A stretch of 38,375 nucleotides of DNA from Sphingomonas montana (GTDB lineage: Bacteria > Pseudomonadota > Alphaproteobacteria > Sphingomonadales > Sphingomonadaceae): positions 1 through 38,375 of the forward strand of contig NZ_MOLY01000016.1 of NCBI RefSeq assembly GCF_001956315.1, in the 5' to 3' direction. Each line of letters starts with the position of its first letter. Positions within the stretch are counted from its first letter, which is position 1. The notes beneath the pieces are model-generated. The model was not told the DNA's origin and made no database searches. It saw only the letters and a program-made list of their open reading frames with translations. This document shows positions 1 through 7,898 of this stretch, piece after piece. Position numbers and translations under genes: made by a program.

Positions 1-318
1 ACGCGGCTGGCGGCGGCGCGGTTCGGGCCGGCGCTGGTGCAGCGGCCGCTGGCCGAGCGCGCGGCCCTGGTGGCGCAGGCCGGGCGGTTGCTGGAACAGC
101 TCGACCCGAACCGGCCGCTGGCGCGTGGGTATGTGAAGGTGGAGCGCCGGGGCGATGCCAATGGGCCGGGGAGCGTGCTGACGAGCGCGGCGGCGGCGCG
201 CGCGGCGGGGGCGCTGACGCTGCACTTCGCCGACGGCGCGGTCGATGCGCGGGTTGAGAAAGCGGGGGCCGCCCCCTATCCCAAGGTGCGGGCGGACCAG
301 CCCGGATTGTTCGAGTGA
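1..318 (+). CDS. xseA: Exodeoxyribonuclease VII large subunit, C-terminal fragment
   Basis: The reading frame is open from the first base, so the gene starts outside the window and only about 105 C-terminal residues are present. The segment contains the family's C-terminal pattern: LEQLDPNRPLARGYV, then a Ser/Ala-rich stretch and GALTLHFADGAVDARVE, ending in PGLFE. The full protein would be the large subunit of the XseA/XseB nuclease, which degrades single-stranded DNA to oligonucleotides in the cytoplasm. The catalytic part is not visible here. It is followed 16 bases later by a DUF2093 gene on the same strand, probably one transcript. Confidence rests on the C-terminal motif only. Confidence 0.85.
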   Translation, partial: TRLAAARFGPALVQRPLAERAALVAQAGRLLEQLDPNRPLARGYVKVERRGDANGPGSVLTSAAAARAAGALTLHFADGAVDARVEKAGAAPYPKVRADQPGLFE

Positions 319-334
319 GCGACGTTATGACGAT

Positions 335-538
335 ATGCCGATGCTGATGTCCCCGGGGCGGCCCGCGAAGCTGCTATATATGGCGAACAATTTCCGGATA
401 CTGGTGCGTGGCGACCATGTCGTGTGCGCCGGCACGGGTGTCGCCATCCCGCTCGACACGCTGAAATATTGGAGCGTGGAGCGGCAGGAGCCCTATGCGA
501 CCGCGCAGGCGGCGAGCGCGGCGATGCTGCCCGAGTGA
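335..538 (+). CDS. DUF2093 small protein
   Basis: This 67-residue protein carries the DUF2093 signature: LLYMANNFRILVRGDHVVCAGTG, then IPLDTLKYWSVERQEPY (quoted in two parts). The family is a short alphaproteobacterial protein of unknown function; the single Cys and the YWS.ERQE.Y block are its conserved core. The ATG at 335 was chosen because it gives the usual family length; an in-frame upstream ATG at 245 lies inside xseA and would add an unrelated Arg/Pro-rich tail. The stop codon overlaps the GTG start of the next gene (GTGA), suggesting translational coupling with the M23 peptidase. No function is claimed. Confidence 0.85.
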   Translation: MPMLMSPGRPAKLLYMANNFRILVRGDHVVCAGTGVAIPLDTLKYWSVERQEPYATAQAASAAMLPE

Positions 539-1422
539 TTCGCGTCCTGCTGCTGGCGACCGCCGTGCCCGTCGCGGCATGGGGGATGCCGCCGGCGCTG
601 ACCCTGCCCGCGGATACCGCAACGCAGGCGGCGCGCGAGACGGGCGGTGCGCGGGCCGACGGACTCATGCTGTCCGGCGCGGTGCGGCAGGGCGGGCTGG
701 TGCGCGGCACGGCGCCGGCGGGCACGACCGCGCTGACGCTGGACGGGGAGACGCTCGCGATGGCGCCGGACGGGCGGTTCCTGATCGGGCTGGACCGCGA
801 TGCGCCGCCGACCGCGCGGCTGGTGGCGACCCGCGTGGACGGAACGGACAGCGTGCGTATGCTGGCGGTGCAGCCGGGCACCTGGCGGATCCAGTCGCTG
901 CCGACCCTGCCCAAGGCGACCCCGCGGACGGCGGAGCAGATCGCCCGACGCGCGGACGAGATCGCGCAGATCGTGGCGGCGCGGGCCACCATGCACGCGA
1001 CGGACGGCTGGCGGCAGACGCCGGTCTGGCCGGTGACCGGGCGGATCAGCGGCGTGTTCGGATCGCAGCGCATCTATGCGGGCGAACCCGGCGCCTATCA
1101 CGGCGGCGTCGATATCGCGCGACCGACGGGGACGCCGGTGGCGAGCCCGCTGGACGGCGTGGTGGTGCTGGCGGCGGAGGTTCCGTTCAGCCTGGAGGGG
1201 CATTTGCTGCTGATCGATCACGGCATGGGGCTGGGCAGCGCGTTCCTCCATCTGTCGCGGATCGACGTACGCGTCGGCGACCGGGTGACGCGCGGGCAGC
1301 CGGTGGGGGCGATCGGCGCGACCGGGCGCGCGACGGGTCCGCACCTGCACTGGGCGATGACCTGGAACGGGCGGCGTATCGACCCGCAGCCGCTGGCCGG
1401 GGCAATGGCGGTCAATCGGTAA
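535..1422 (+). CDS. M23 family metallopeptidase (LytM-like), exported
   Basis: This is a 295-residue protein with a hydrophobic N-terminal signal sequence (VLLLATAVPVAAWG) and a C-terminal peptidase M23 domain. Zinc ligands are visible as HxxxD at H189-D193 (HGGVD) and the HxH motif at H270/H272 (GPHLHW), so the domain appears catalytically complete. Such enzymes cleave peptide cross-bridges of peptidoglycan in the periplasm, or act as LytM activators when degenerate. The GTG start at 535 overlaps the preceding stop by four bases and yields the signal peptide directly; upstream in-frame starts would place non-hydrophobic residues ahead of it. The order xseA, DUF2093, M23 looks like one operon. 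The exact peptidoglycan bond cut is unknown. Confidence 0.88.
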   Translation: MIRVLLLATAVPVAAWGMPPALTLPADTATQAARETGGARADGLMLSGAVRQGGLVRGTAPAGTTALTLDGETLAMAPDGRFLIGLDRDAPPTARLVATRVDGTDSVRMLAVQPGTWRIQSLPTLPKATPRTAEQIARRADEIAQIVAARATMHATDGWRQTPVWPVTGRISGVFGSQRIYAGEPGAYHGGVDIARPTGTPVASPLDGVVVLAAEVPFSLEGHLLLIDHGMGLGSAFLHLSRIDVRVGDRVTRGQPVGAIGATGRATGPHLHWAMTWNGRRIDPQPLAGAMAVNR

Positions 1423-1458
1423 GGTTCCAGATGCGCGCCGGGCGCCGACGCGGCCGGA

Positions 1459-2424
1459 TCAGCGCACCAGATGCGGCGGCAGCGGGGGGTGGAAGCCCGG
1501 CCGGCGCCATGCCGGGTTCGGCGGCTCTTCCGGATCGGGGCGGGCGAAGCCGACATAGCCGAAATAGGTCGCGATCAGCCGCTCGCGCGCGTCGAGGATC
1601 GCGGTTCGGCCATGCATGAAACGCGTATTGTCGAGCATCAGGACGTCGCCGGCCTGCCATTCGACCGGCGCGGTCACGCTTTCGCCGGCGGCGCGGATCG
1701 CCTGCAGCCAGGATTCCGGCACCGGGTGGCCGTCGTCCAGCACCGGAAAATCGGGTCGGTTGTTGTTGAACCGCGCGAAGAGCAGGAAATTGCCGAACGC
1801 GGGTTCGTCGATGAACATCGGGCGGTGCAGCGCGGGGCGCGTGAAGACGCACACGACGTTGCCCTCGATCCGGCGGAAGAAATAGGGGCAGGACGGCGGC
1901 GGGGCGGCGAGCGTCGCATCGTCCGGATCGGGCGTGCCCAGCCAGTAGTCGAGCAACGCAGGCCAGGTCGGCTTGATGTACAGCAGCCGGCGGTCCTGCA
2001 GGTTGCGGCGCAGCACGTCTGGCAACGCGCGGACCAGCGCGACGCCGTCGCAGATCGTCGTGGCGCCACCGCGCGACGGCGGCGAGAAGCAGGCGAAGAA
2101 GGCGACGTCCGGCTTCCACGGTTCGCGCGACAATTCGGGGTGGAGCGAAAAGGCACGGGTGCCGCCGTCGACACTGTGGATGTTGGCGGCCGGATCGATC
2201 GGCTGGCGACCGGGGCTCTCGTTCATCACCGATGTTGCGCAATACTGGCGGGCGAACGCCCGGAACTGTCCGATGTCGGCACCGAAGCCGCGCAGCAGCA
2301 GCGCGCCGTGGGTCTTGTAGAGATCGACGATCAGCGCCGGATCGACGTCCGAAATCGCGGTTTCGCCGTCGGGCGCGATCAGGACCTGGGGGCGGCCGGG
2401 TTCGGGCAGGCTGATACGGGGCAT
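1459..2424 (-). CDS. TauD/TfdA-like 2-oxoglutarate/Fe(II) oxygenase
   Basis: This 321-residue protein resembles the TauD/TfdA superfamily. A proximal metal motif HxE is seen at H95/E97 (SLHPELS), followed by PPSRGGATTICDG, the family's PP..GG.T block. A distal metal His is at H271 (DNTRFMHGRT) and a 2-oxoglutarate-binding Arg candidate at R282. The acidic ligand is Glu where many members have Asp. Expected chemistry is oxidative hydroxylation or desaturation of a small molecule in the cytoplasm; the substrate is not predictable. The gene is divergent from a sulfotransferase-like gene with only 48 bp between the starts, and it sits in a block with two AspH-like oxygenases and a TonB-dependent receptor. 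Start: ATG at 2424, which fits the domain boundary; no strong Shine-Dalgarno is seen. Confidence 0.82.
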   Translation of the reverse strand: MPRISLPEPGRPQVLIAPDGETAISDVDPALIVDLYKTHGALLLRGFGADIGQFRAFARQYCATSVMNESPGRQPIDPAANIHSVDGGTRAFSLHPELSREPWKPDVAFFACFSPPSRGGATTICDGVALVRALPDVLRRNLQDRRLLYIKPTWPALLDYWLGTPDPDDATLAAPPPSCPYFFRRIEGNVVCVFTRPALHRPMFIDEPAFGNFLLFARFNNNRPDFPVLDDGHPVPESWLQAIRAAGESVTAPVEWQAGDVLMLDNTRFMHGRTAILDARERLIATYFGYVGFARPDPEEPPNPAWRRPGFHPPLPPHLVR

Positions 2425-2460
2425 CGTCAGCCGGGGATAGCGGCAAACCGGCGGCCGGGC

Positions 2461-2466
2461 TATAGC
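2461..2466 (+). promoter_or_regulatory. -10-like TATAGC close to start codon
   Basis: TATAGC lies six bases before the ATG of the following sulfotransferase-like gene, and no Shine-Dalgarno sequence is visible. A start of transcription at or next to the ATG would make a leaderless mRNA. No good -35 element is seen 16-18 bases upstream, so this is a weak call. Confidence 0.25.
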
Positions 2467-2472
2467 CGAGAC

Positions 2473-3450
2473 ATGCTCCTGACGCTCAACAGTCTCTACG
2501 CCTCCCCCGACCATTATCTGCACAGTTTCGACGGCCGCGACGCCCTGTTCGTGCCGATGGACCGGGCGGCCTATCATCGGTCGATCTTCCTGGACGGGCG
2601 GATTTCGCCCGCGGCGGAAGGATCGCTGCGGCTGCCGGTCGCGACCCTGCTGCAGGCCGTACCGCGGCCCGCGCCGACGGGGTGGATCTTCCACGTCGCG
2701 CATTGCGGATCGACGCTGCTGGCGTCCGCGCTGGACCTGGAACCGGGCAATCTGGTGCTGCGCGAGCCGCTGGGCCTGCGGCAACTGGCGTTCGATGCGG
2801 CGGACGGGCGGCTCGACGTGATGCTGGCAATTCTGTCGCGCCGCTATGATCCGGACCGGCCGACGATCGTGAAGGCGAACGTGCCGGTCAATTTCATGTT
2901 GCCGGCGCTGGTGCAGCGCGATCCGGCGGCGCGCGCGATCTTCCTGCATCTGCCGTTGCGGGGCTATCTGCACGCCATCCTGCGCAGCGATCCGCACCGG
3001 CAGTGGGTGCGCCGGGTCACGACGCAGCAGGCGGCGCGGCTGGGCGACATGACGGGCTGGTCCGATGCGGCGCGCGCCGCCGCGCTGTGGCTGGCGCAGA
3101 TGCGTGCGTTCGCCGCGGCGATCGTTGCCATGCCGCACGCACGCAGCCTGGATGCGGAGACGTTCCTGACGGACCCGCGGCCGGTGCTGGCCAGGGCGGC
3201 GGCACATCTGGACGTGCCGTTGTCGGACCCGGAAATCGCCGAGCGTGTCGCCGGGCCGTTGTTCGCAACCTATTCCAAGAACCGCGATGTCCCGTTCAGC
3301 AATGCCGATCGGCTGGCGCGGCGGCGGCAGGCGGAGACCGACCTGGCCGGCGAGATCGCGATCGCCGAGACGTGGATCGCGCCGCACGCCGATCTTGCCC
3401 GCGCGGCCACCGCGACGATCGCGGCCGTCGCGCTGTGTGAAGGGGCCTAG
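2473..3450 (+). CDS. Sulfotransferase-like protein, atypical P-loop
   Basis: This 325-residue protein has a P-loop-like strand-turn at residues 72-85 (IFHVAHCGSTLLASA), matching the 5'-phosphosulfate-binding region of PAPS-dependent sulfotransferases but lacking the usual Lys/Arg before SGT. A second block, TIVKANVPVNF, and a later YSKNRDVPFSNADR are shared in position with the paralogue at 11080-12174. If active it would transfer a sulfuryl group to a hydroxyl or amine in the cytoplasm; it might alternatively be a nucleotide-binding protein with another role. The ATG at 2473 is the only start giving the normal N-terminus. It is divergent from the TauD-like gene and converges with the small exported protein, overlapping it by four bases at the stops. 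Confidence 0.7.
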   Translation: MLLTLNSLYASPDHYLHSFDGRDALFVPMDRAAYHRSIFLDGRISPAAEGSLRLPVATLLQAVPRPAPTGWIFHVAHCGSTLLASALDLEPGNLVLREPLGLRQLAFDAADGRLDVMLAILSRRYDPDRPTIVKANVPVNFMLPALVQRDPAARAIFLHLPLRGYLHAILRSDPHRQWVRRVTTQQAARLGDMTGWSDAARAAALWLAQMRAFAAAIVAMPHARSLDAETFLTDPRPVLARAAAHLDVPLSDPEIAERVAGPLFATYSKNRDVPFSNADRLARRRQAETDLAGEIAIAETWIAPHADLARAATATIAAVALCEGA

Positions 3451-3992
3451 CGGACGCGGACCCCGCGGACGGTGCGCTGCCCGGCGATCGCCAAGAAATA
3501 GTTGCCCATCGCACCCTTGCGCAGCCGGATGCGGTCCCCGACGCGGGGCGGGAACGGCATCGGGTCCGTCGTGCTCCAGACCGCGTCGCCCTCCGCCAGC
3601 CGCAGTTCGACGCGGCCGTTGGCGCCTGGCTGGACGCGGGCGATCGTGGTGTTCAGCTCCTCGAACGCGGGCTCCCTGCTGCGCCCGTCGCCCCGGTCCG
3701 CACCGTCGAACAGCGCGATGCGGGGCAGCGTGAACCCGAACAGCGATCGCCGCACGTTGCGGATATCCTGACGGTCGACGATCGTGACGGCCTTCGATCG
3801 CACCGCGGTCTCGAGCGCGGTGGTCGCCTTGTCGAAACAGTCGAGCCGCGCGTCGGGCGCGGCCAGCGTGCGGCAGCGCGACAACGATTGCAGGACCGCA
3901 TCGCCGGTCGGCGTGGCACCGCTCGGTTGCGCCGCAGCCACGCCGGCCATGCCGAGCAGGACTGCAAATGTGACATAGTGGCTGAAAGTCAC
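3447..3992 (-). CDS. Exported protein of unknown function
   Basis: This 181-residue protein begins with a signal peptide (VTFSHYVTFAVLLGMAGVAAAQ; cleavage probably after the Ala run). Two cysteines (SRCRTL and RLDCFDKA) could form a disulfide in the periplasm. The rest, with RSLFGFTLP, AFEELNTTIARV and a C-terminal half rich in short beta-strand-like segments, is typical of small sphingomonad secreted proteins, but I do not recognise a named family. The GTG at 3992 is preferred because AGGGGGA stands just upstream and it puts the signal peptide at the N-terminus; an ATG at 4022 adds ten polar residues. The stop overlaps that of the convergent sulfotransferase-like gene. No function is assigned. 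Confidence 0.72.
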   Translation of the reverse strand: MTFSHYVTFAVLLGMAGVAAAQPSGATPTGDAVLQSLSRCRTLAAPDARLDCFDKATTALETAVRSKAVTIVDRQDIRNVRRSLFGFTLPRIALFDGADRGDGRSREPAFEELNTTIARVQPGANGRVELRLAEGDAVWSTTDPMPFPPRVGDRIRLRKGAMGNYFLAIAGQRTVRGVRVR

Positions 3993-4211
3993 GGACGATC
4001 CCCCTGATCCCTGTTTCGCCAACGCTAAGCCAGGCCGGTACCATCGACAAGCCGCGGCGGATGTTGCCGCATTGCAACAGGGACGGTGATTATTGCGGTC
4101 CCGTTACAGGGCCATTGGCGCTTTCCGATTTCTGAATTACGCCTGACACATACACTCGAACCGCGGCAGGCAACGACCCGCTGCGCGCAGGTGAAACAAG
4201 GGGGAAATTCC

Positions 4212-7200
4212 ATGCTCAGTCCTAATCGTTCGCGCCTGCTCGCATCGACGTTGATGGCCAGTGCGGCGTTCGTGGCCCAGCCCGCGTTCGCGCAAACCGC
4301 CGATCCGGCCAGCCAGCCCAAGACGGGCGTGCAGAGCAGCGATCCGGCCGCCCCGGCCGCAGGGATTTCCAGCGCCGACTCGGCACCGCCCGCCGGCGAG
4401 AACAGCACGGGCGACATCGTCGTCACCGGCACGCTGATCCGCAATCCGAACCTGATTTCGTCGAGCCCGGTCGCGGTCATCGGCCAGGAAGAGATCGCAC
4501 TGCGGCAGTCGAACACGGCCGAGCAGATCCTGCGCGACCTGCCGGGTGCGGTGCCCAGCATCGGTTCCGCGGTGAACAACGGCAATGGCGGCGCGGCATT
4601 CGCCGATCTTCGCGGCCTCGGCAACTTCCGCAACGTCGTCCTGCTGGATGGCACGCGCATCGCACCGTCCAGCACGGTCGGCCGCGTCGATCTGAACAAC
4701 ATCCCGCTGGCCCTGGTCGAGCGCGTCGACACGCTGACCGGCGGTGCCGCCACGACCTACGGCGCCGATGCGGTTTCGGGCGTCATCAACTTCATCACCC
4801 GTTCCGATTTCTCGGGCATCGAAATCAACGCATCGGAGCAGCTGACCGAGCGTGGCGACGGCGAGACGACGCGGATCGACCTGACGATCGGCGGCAATTT
4901 CGGCGACGATCGCGGCAACGCTGTGCTCTCGGTCGGCTACCAGAATGCCGATCCCGTCTATCAGGGCGCGCGCCGAATCTCGCAGAACAACTACACGTCC
5001 ACCTCGGGCGGCCGTGGCGGTTCGGGCACGACCGTACCGGGCCGCTTCACGCTGGGCACCGCGTTCAACAGCATCGTTCCGGAAAACGGCACGCTGCGGC
5101 CGTATCTCGGTTCGCGCGACGGGTTCAACTTCAACCCGTACAATGTGTTTCAGACGCCGTTCAAGCGGTTCAACATCTACGGTGCGGCGCATTATGACGT
5201 GGCCGACAACGTCCAGGTCTATACGTGCGGGCTGTTTTCCAAGAACACGGTGAACACGATCATCGCGCCGTCCGGCATCTTCTCTTCCGGCGTCGTCATC
5301 CCGCTGAGCAATCCGTACCTGCCCGCCGGCGCGCGCCAGCAGTTCTGCAACGCGGGCAACATCTTCGCAGCCGGGCAGGACCCGATCAACAACCTGCGCG
5401 GGACGTTCAACCCGAACGGCGTCGTCGCACAGGGCCCGCTGAGCGCGGCGCAGTGCAACGCGGCGGCAGCGGCCACCAACCCGGCCGATCCGAACTTCCG
5501 CACCGTGCTGACCACCGTGGGTCGCCGGCTGACCGAGGCCGGCCCGCGCGTTTCCGACTACACCACGACGGTGTTCGACTACCGCGCCGGCGTGAAGGTG
5601 GGGATCACCCAGTCGATCGACCTCGACCTCTCGGGTTCGTACGGTGAATCGACCAACCGCCAGATCCAGTCCGGTTACGTGCTGACGTCGCGCGCCCGCG
5701 CCGCGGCCTACGCCACCAACACCGCGACCTGTCTGCCCGGTGCACCGGGCGGTGCGGCAGGCAGCGGCTGCGTTCCGCTGAACCTGTTCGGCGGCGACGG
5801 ATCGATCACGCAGCAGCAGGTCGACTATCTGACCGAAGCCAGCACGACCGAGCAGTCCACGTCGCTGGCCCAGGCCCGCGCCCTGCTGAGCGGTGACATC
5901 GGCGTATCGTCGCCGTTCGCCAGCGAGCCGATCGGCTTCGCGCTGGGCGGTGAGTTCCGCAAGTACACCGCATCGCAGACCGCCGACGTGCTGTCGCAGA
6001 CCGCGGGCGAACTGGGCGGTGCCGGCGGCGCCGTGCCGAACTACCGCGGCAGCTACAACGTCTACGAAGGCTATGGCGAAATCATCGCGCCGATCGTCAG
6101 CGACGTTCCGGGCTTCAAGAGCCTGACCCTAGAGGCCGGTCTGCGCTACTCGGCCTACAACGTGCAGGGCGGCGGCGGTTACAACACCACCACCTACAAG
6201 GGCGGCGGCACGTGGGAACCGTTCGACGGCCTGAAGGCACGCGGCAACTTCCAGCGTGCGGTGCGCGCACCGAACATCAACGAACTATTCGCGCCGTCCA
6301 ACACCGGGCTGACCAGCCTGTCGGCCGATCCGTGCCGGACGACCCGCAACGCCGCCGGTGCGATCACCTATGCCGGCCCGCTGACCGACGCCAACCTGCG
6401 CGCGGTCTGCATCGCGCAGGGCGCACCTGCCGCCGCGATCGGGCTGATCGCCAATCCGACCGCGGCACAGGCAAACGGCACCACGTCGGGCAGCCTGAAC
6501 GTCCGTCCGGAAAAAGCCGACTCCTACACGTTCGGTGTCGTCATCCAGCCGGACTTCGTGCCTGGCCTGTCGATCACGGTCGACTATTACAATATCCGCA
6601 TCAAGGACGCGATTTCGCAGCCGACGGTCGGCGATATCGTTGATGGCTGCTTCAGCGCGGCCAGCACGAACAACCCGCTGTGCCAGCTGATCCGGCGTAA
6701 CCCGGTGACGGGCGCTCTGGACGGCGATGTGGCGACCACCGCCGGTATCATCTTCCCGCTGTCCAACTCGGGTCGGATCCTGACGGACGGTATCGATCTC
6801 GGCGTCAACTATCGCCGCGACCTGGGCTTTGCGAAGCTGAACCTGAGCTTCCAGGGCAACTGGACCAACCGGTCCGAGTTCCAGTCGATCGTGCCGGGTG
6901 CCACCATCCCGGTGGGCTTCCCGGGTGCCGGCGGCGCGTTGCCGACCTCCGATCCGCGCGAGTGCGTCGGTCTCTACGGTCAGAATTGTGGTTCGCCGGG
7001 GTCGGCCGGTCCGAACTCGGCACCGGGTTCGCTGCAGCCTGAGTTCACCTGGAACCAGCGCACGACAGTGACGTTCGGCGCCGCCGACTTCTCGCTGCTG
7101 TGGCGTCATATCGACAAGATGCGGGTCGAGCCGGGTGTCACGACCTTCGCCGGCACGATCGCGGCGGGCGCGCTGGCCGGAGAGGAAGTCAATTTCGGGC

Positions 7201-7415
7201 GGATCAAGTCGGCCGACTATTTCGATCTGGCCACTCGCGTGGGCGTCAGCGACAATTTTGACTTGACGCTGACCGTCATGAACCTGTTCGACAAGACCCC
7301 GCCGCTCGTCGGCGGCACGATCGGCAACGTGTCGTTCAACAGCGGCAACACCTATCCTTCGACGTACGACGCCCTGGGCCGCCGCTACGCCGTGGGTGCC
7401 CGCCTGAAGTTCTAG
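4212..7415 (+). CDS. TonB-dependent outer-membrane receptor
   Basis: This is a 1067-residue TonB-dependent receptor. It has a signal peptide cleaved near residue 27 (QPAFAQ), a Pro/Ala/Ser-rich linker, a TonB-box-like segment at 68-73 (DIVVTG), a plug domain (RGLGNFRNVVLLDGTRI, then GGAATTYGADAVSGVINF, quoted in parts) and a C-terminal beta-barrel ending in Phe (VGARLKF). Such proteins import a ligand across the outer membrane using TonB/ExbBD energy; the ligand here is unknown. The ATG at 4212 follows AAGGGGGAAA and gives the signal peptide; an ATG at 4086 would add an unlikely N-terminal extension. A good hairpin terminator follows at 7505. It lies at the centre of the oxygenase/sulfotransferase block, which suggests that the imported molecule or the receptor itself is linked to those enzymes. 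Confidence 0.93.
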   Translation: MLSPNRSRLLASTLMASAAFVAQPAFAQTADPASQPKTGVQSSDPAAPAAGISSADSAPPAGENSTGDIVVTGTLIRNPNLISSSPVAVIGQEEIALRQSNTAEQILRDLPGAVPSIGSAVNNGNGGAAFADLRGLGNFRNVVLLDGTRIAPSSTVGRVDLNNIPLALVERVDTLTGGAATTYGADAVSGVINFITRSDFSGIEINASEQLTERGDGETTRIDLTIGGNFGDDRGNAVLSVGYQNADPVYQGARRISQNNYTSTSGGRGGSGTTVPGRFTLGTAFNSIVPENGTLRPYLGSRDGFNFNPYNVFQTPFKRFNIYGAAHYDVADNVQVYTCGLFSKNTVNTIIAPSGIFSSGVVIPLSNPYLPAGARQQFCNAGNIFAAGQDPINNLRGTFNPNGVVAQGPLSAAQCNAAAAATNPADPNFRTVLTTVGRRLTEAGPRVSDYTTTVFDYRAGVKVGITQSIDLDLSGSYGESTNRQIQSGYVLTSRARAAAYATNTATCLPGAPGGAAGSGCVPLNLFGGDGSITQQQVDYLTEASTTEQSTSLAQARALLSGDIGVSSPFASEPIGFALGGEFRKYTASQTADVLSQTAGELGGAGGAVPNYRGSYNVYEGYGEIIAPIVSDVPGFKSLTLEAGLRYSAYNVQGGGGYNTTTYKGGGTWEPFDGLKARGNFQRAVRAPNINELFAPSNTGLTSLSADPCRTTRNAAGAITYAGPLTDANLRAVCIAQGAPAAAIGLIANPTAAQANGTTSGSLNVRPEKADSYTFGVVIQPDFVPGLSITVDYYNIRIKDAISQPTVGDIVDGCFSAASTNNPLCQLIRRNPVTGALDGDVATTAGIIFPLSNSGRILTDGIDLGVNYRRDLGFAKLNLSFQGNWTNRSEFQSIVPGATIPVGFPGAGGALPTSDPRECVGLYGQNCGSPGSAGPNSAPGSLQPEFTWNQRTTVTFGAADFSLLWRHIDKMRVEPGVTTFAGTIAAGALAGEEVNFGRIKSADYFDLATRVGVSDNFDLTLTVMNLFDKTPPLVGGTIGNVSFNSGNTYPSTYDALGRRYAVGARLKF

Positions 7416-7504
7416 GCGGCGGATCGCCGACCTGCCGGGCGACCGGCGGGCGGCAGCCGCGACGACGCCCGCGTCGTCCGGTGGACATGCTTCGCTTCCG
7501 AAAC

Positions 7505-7533
7505 GGGGGTGGTCGAAAGGCCGCCCCCTTTTT
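7505..7533 (+). terminator. Rho-independent terminator after the TBDR
   Basis: GGGGGTGG pairs with CCGCCCCC (eight pairs, one G-U) around an eight-base loop and is followed directly by TTTTT. It lies about 90 bases after the receptor stop codon. Confidence 0.8.
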
Positions 7534-7898
7534 CGCGTCCGGATCCCCGCCGGCGAGCCGCGCGGGGCGATCCGGCGCGTTTGATTTGGCCTGGATGACG
7601 GGGACGAAGCTGCTGCGGCGTCCGTTGCGCGTATGCGATCCCGTCGGGTCTTCGGTATGTCGTGGTCCCTGTCCGACCTGCGCGTGGAGGGCCAGGCGAG
7701 GCTGTTAAGCGCGTCGGCGCGTCGGGCGTGCTGCGCGCGGGTGTCACGACGGCGTGCCCGGCGTCGTGCTTGCGCAAAGTCGTATCGCAGTGTCCCCGGT
7801 CGTCGATGCGTTCGGGGCGGGCCGAATGTGACGCCATCAAACCGGGTACGGCGTTTGCGATGTCCGGTTGCCCGCGGCGTCGGCGTGCGGCGGCGGGC
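7534..7898. other. Intergenic stretch, no gene seen
   Basis: Several open frames cross these 365 bases on both strands, but all are Arg/Ala/Pro-rich with no family resemblance, no ribosome binding site and no agreement with the codon pattern of neighbours. I see no RNA gene or clear repeat. It separates the receptor terminator from the convergent end of the TPR-sulfotransferase. Confidence 0.5.

Noticed and set aside
1471..2472. Upstream in-frame extension of the sulfotransferase-like gene
   Set aside because: It mirrors the TauD-like gene on the other strand and lacks any family resemblance.
2425..4077. N-terminal extension of the TauD-like frame on the minus strand
   Set aside because: The residues are Arg-rich and antisense to the sulfotransferase-like gene; the domain starts at the ATG at 2424.
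7412..7898. Possible gene between the TBDR and the TPR-sulfotransferase
   Set aside because: Frames on both strands are of random high-GC composition, one crosses the terminator, and none has a ribosome binding site.
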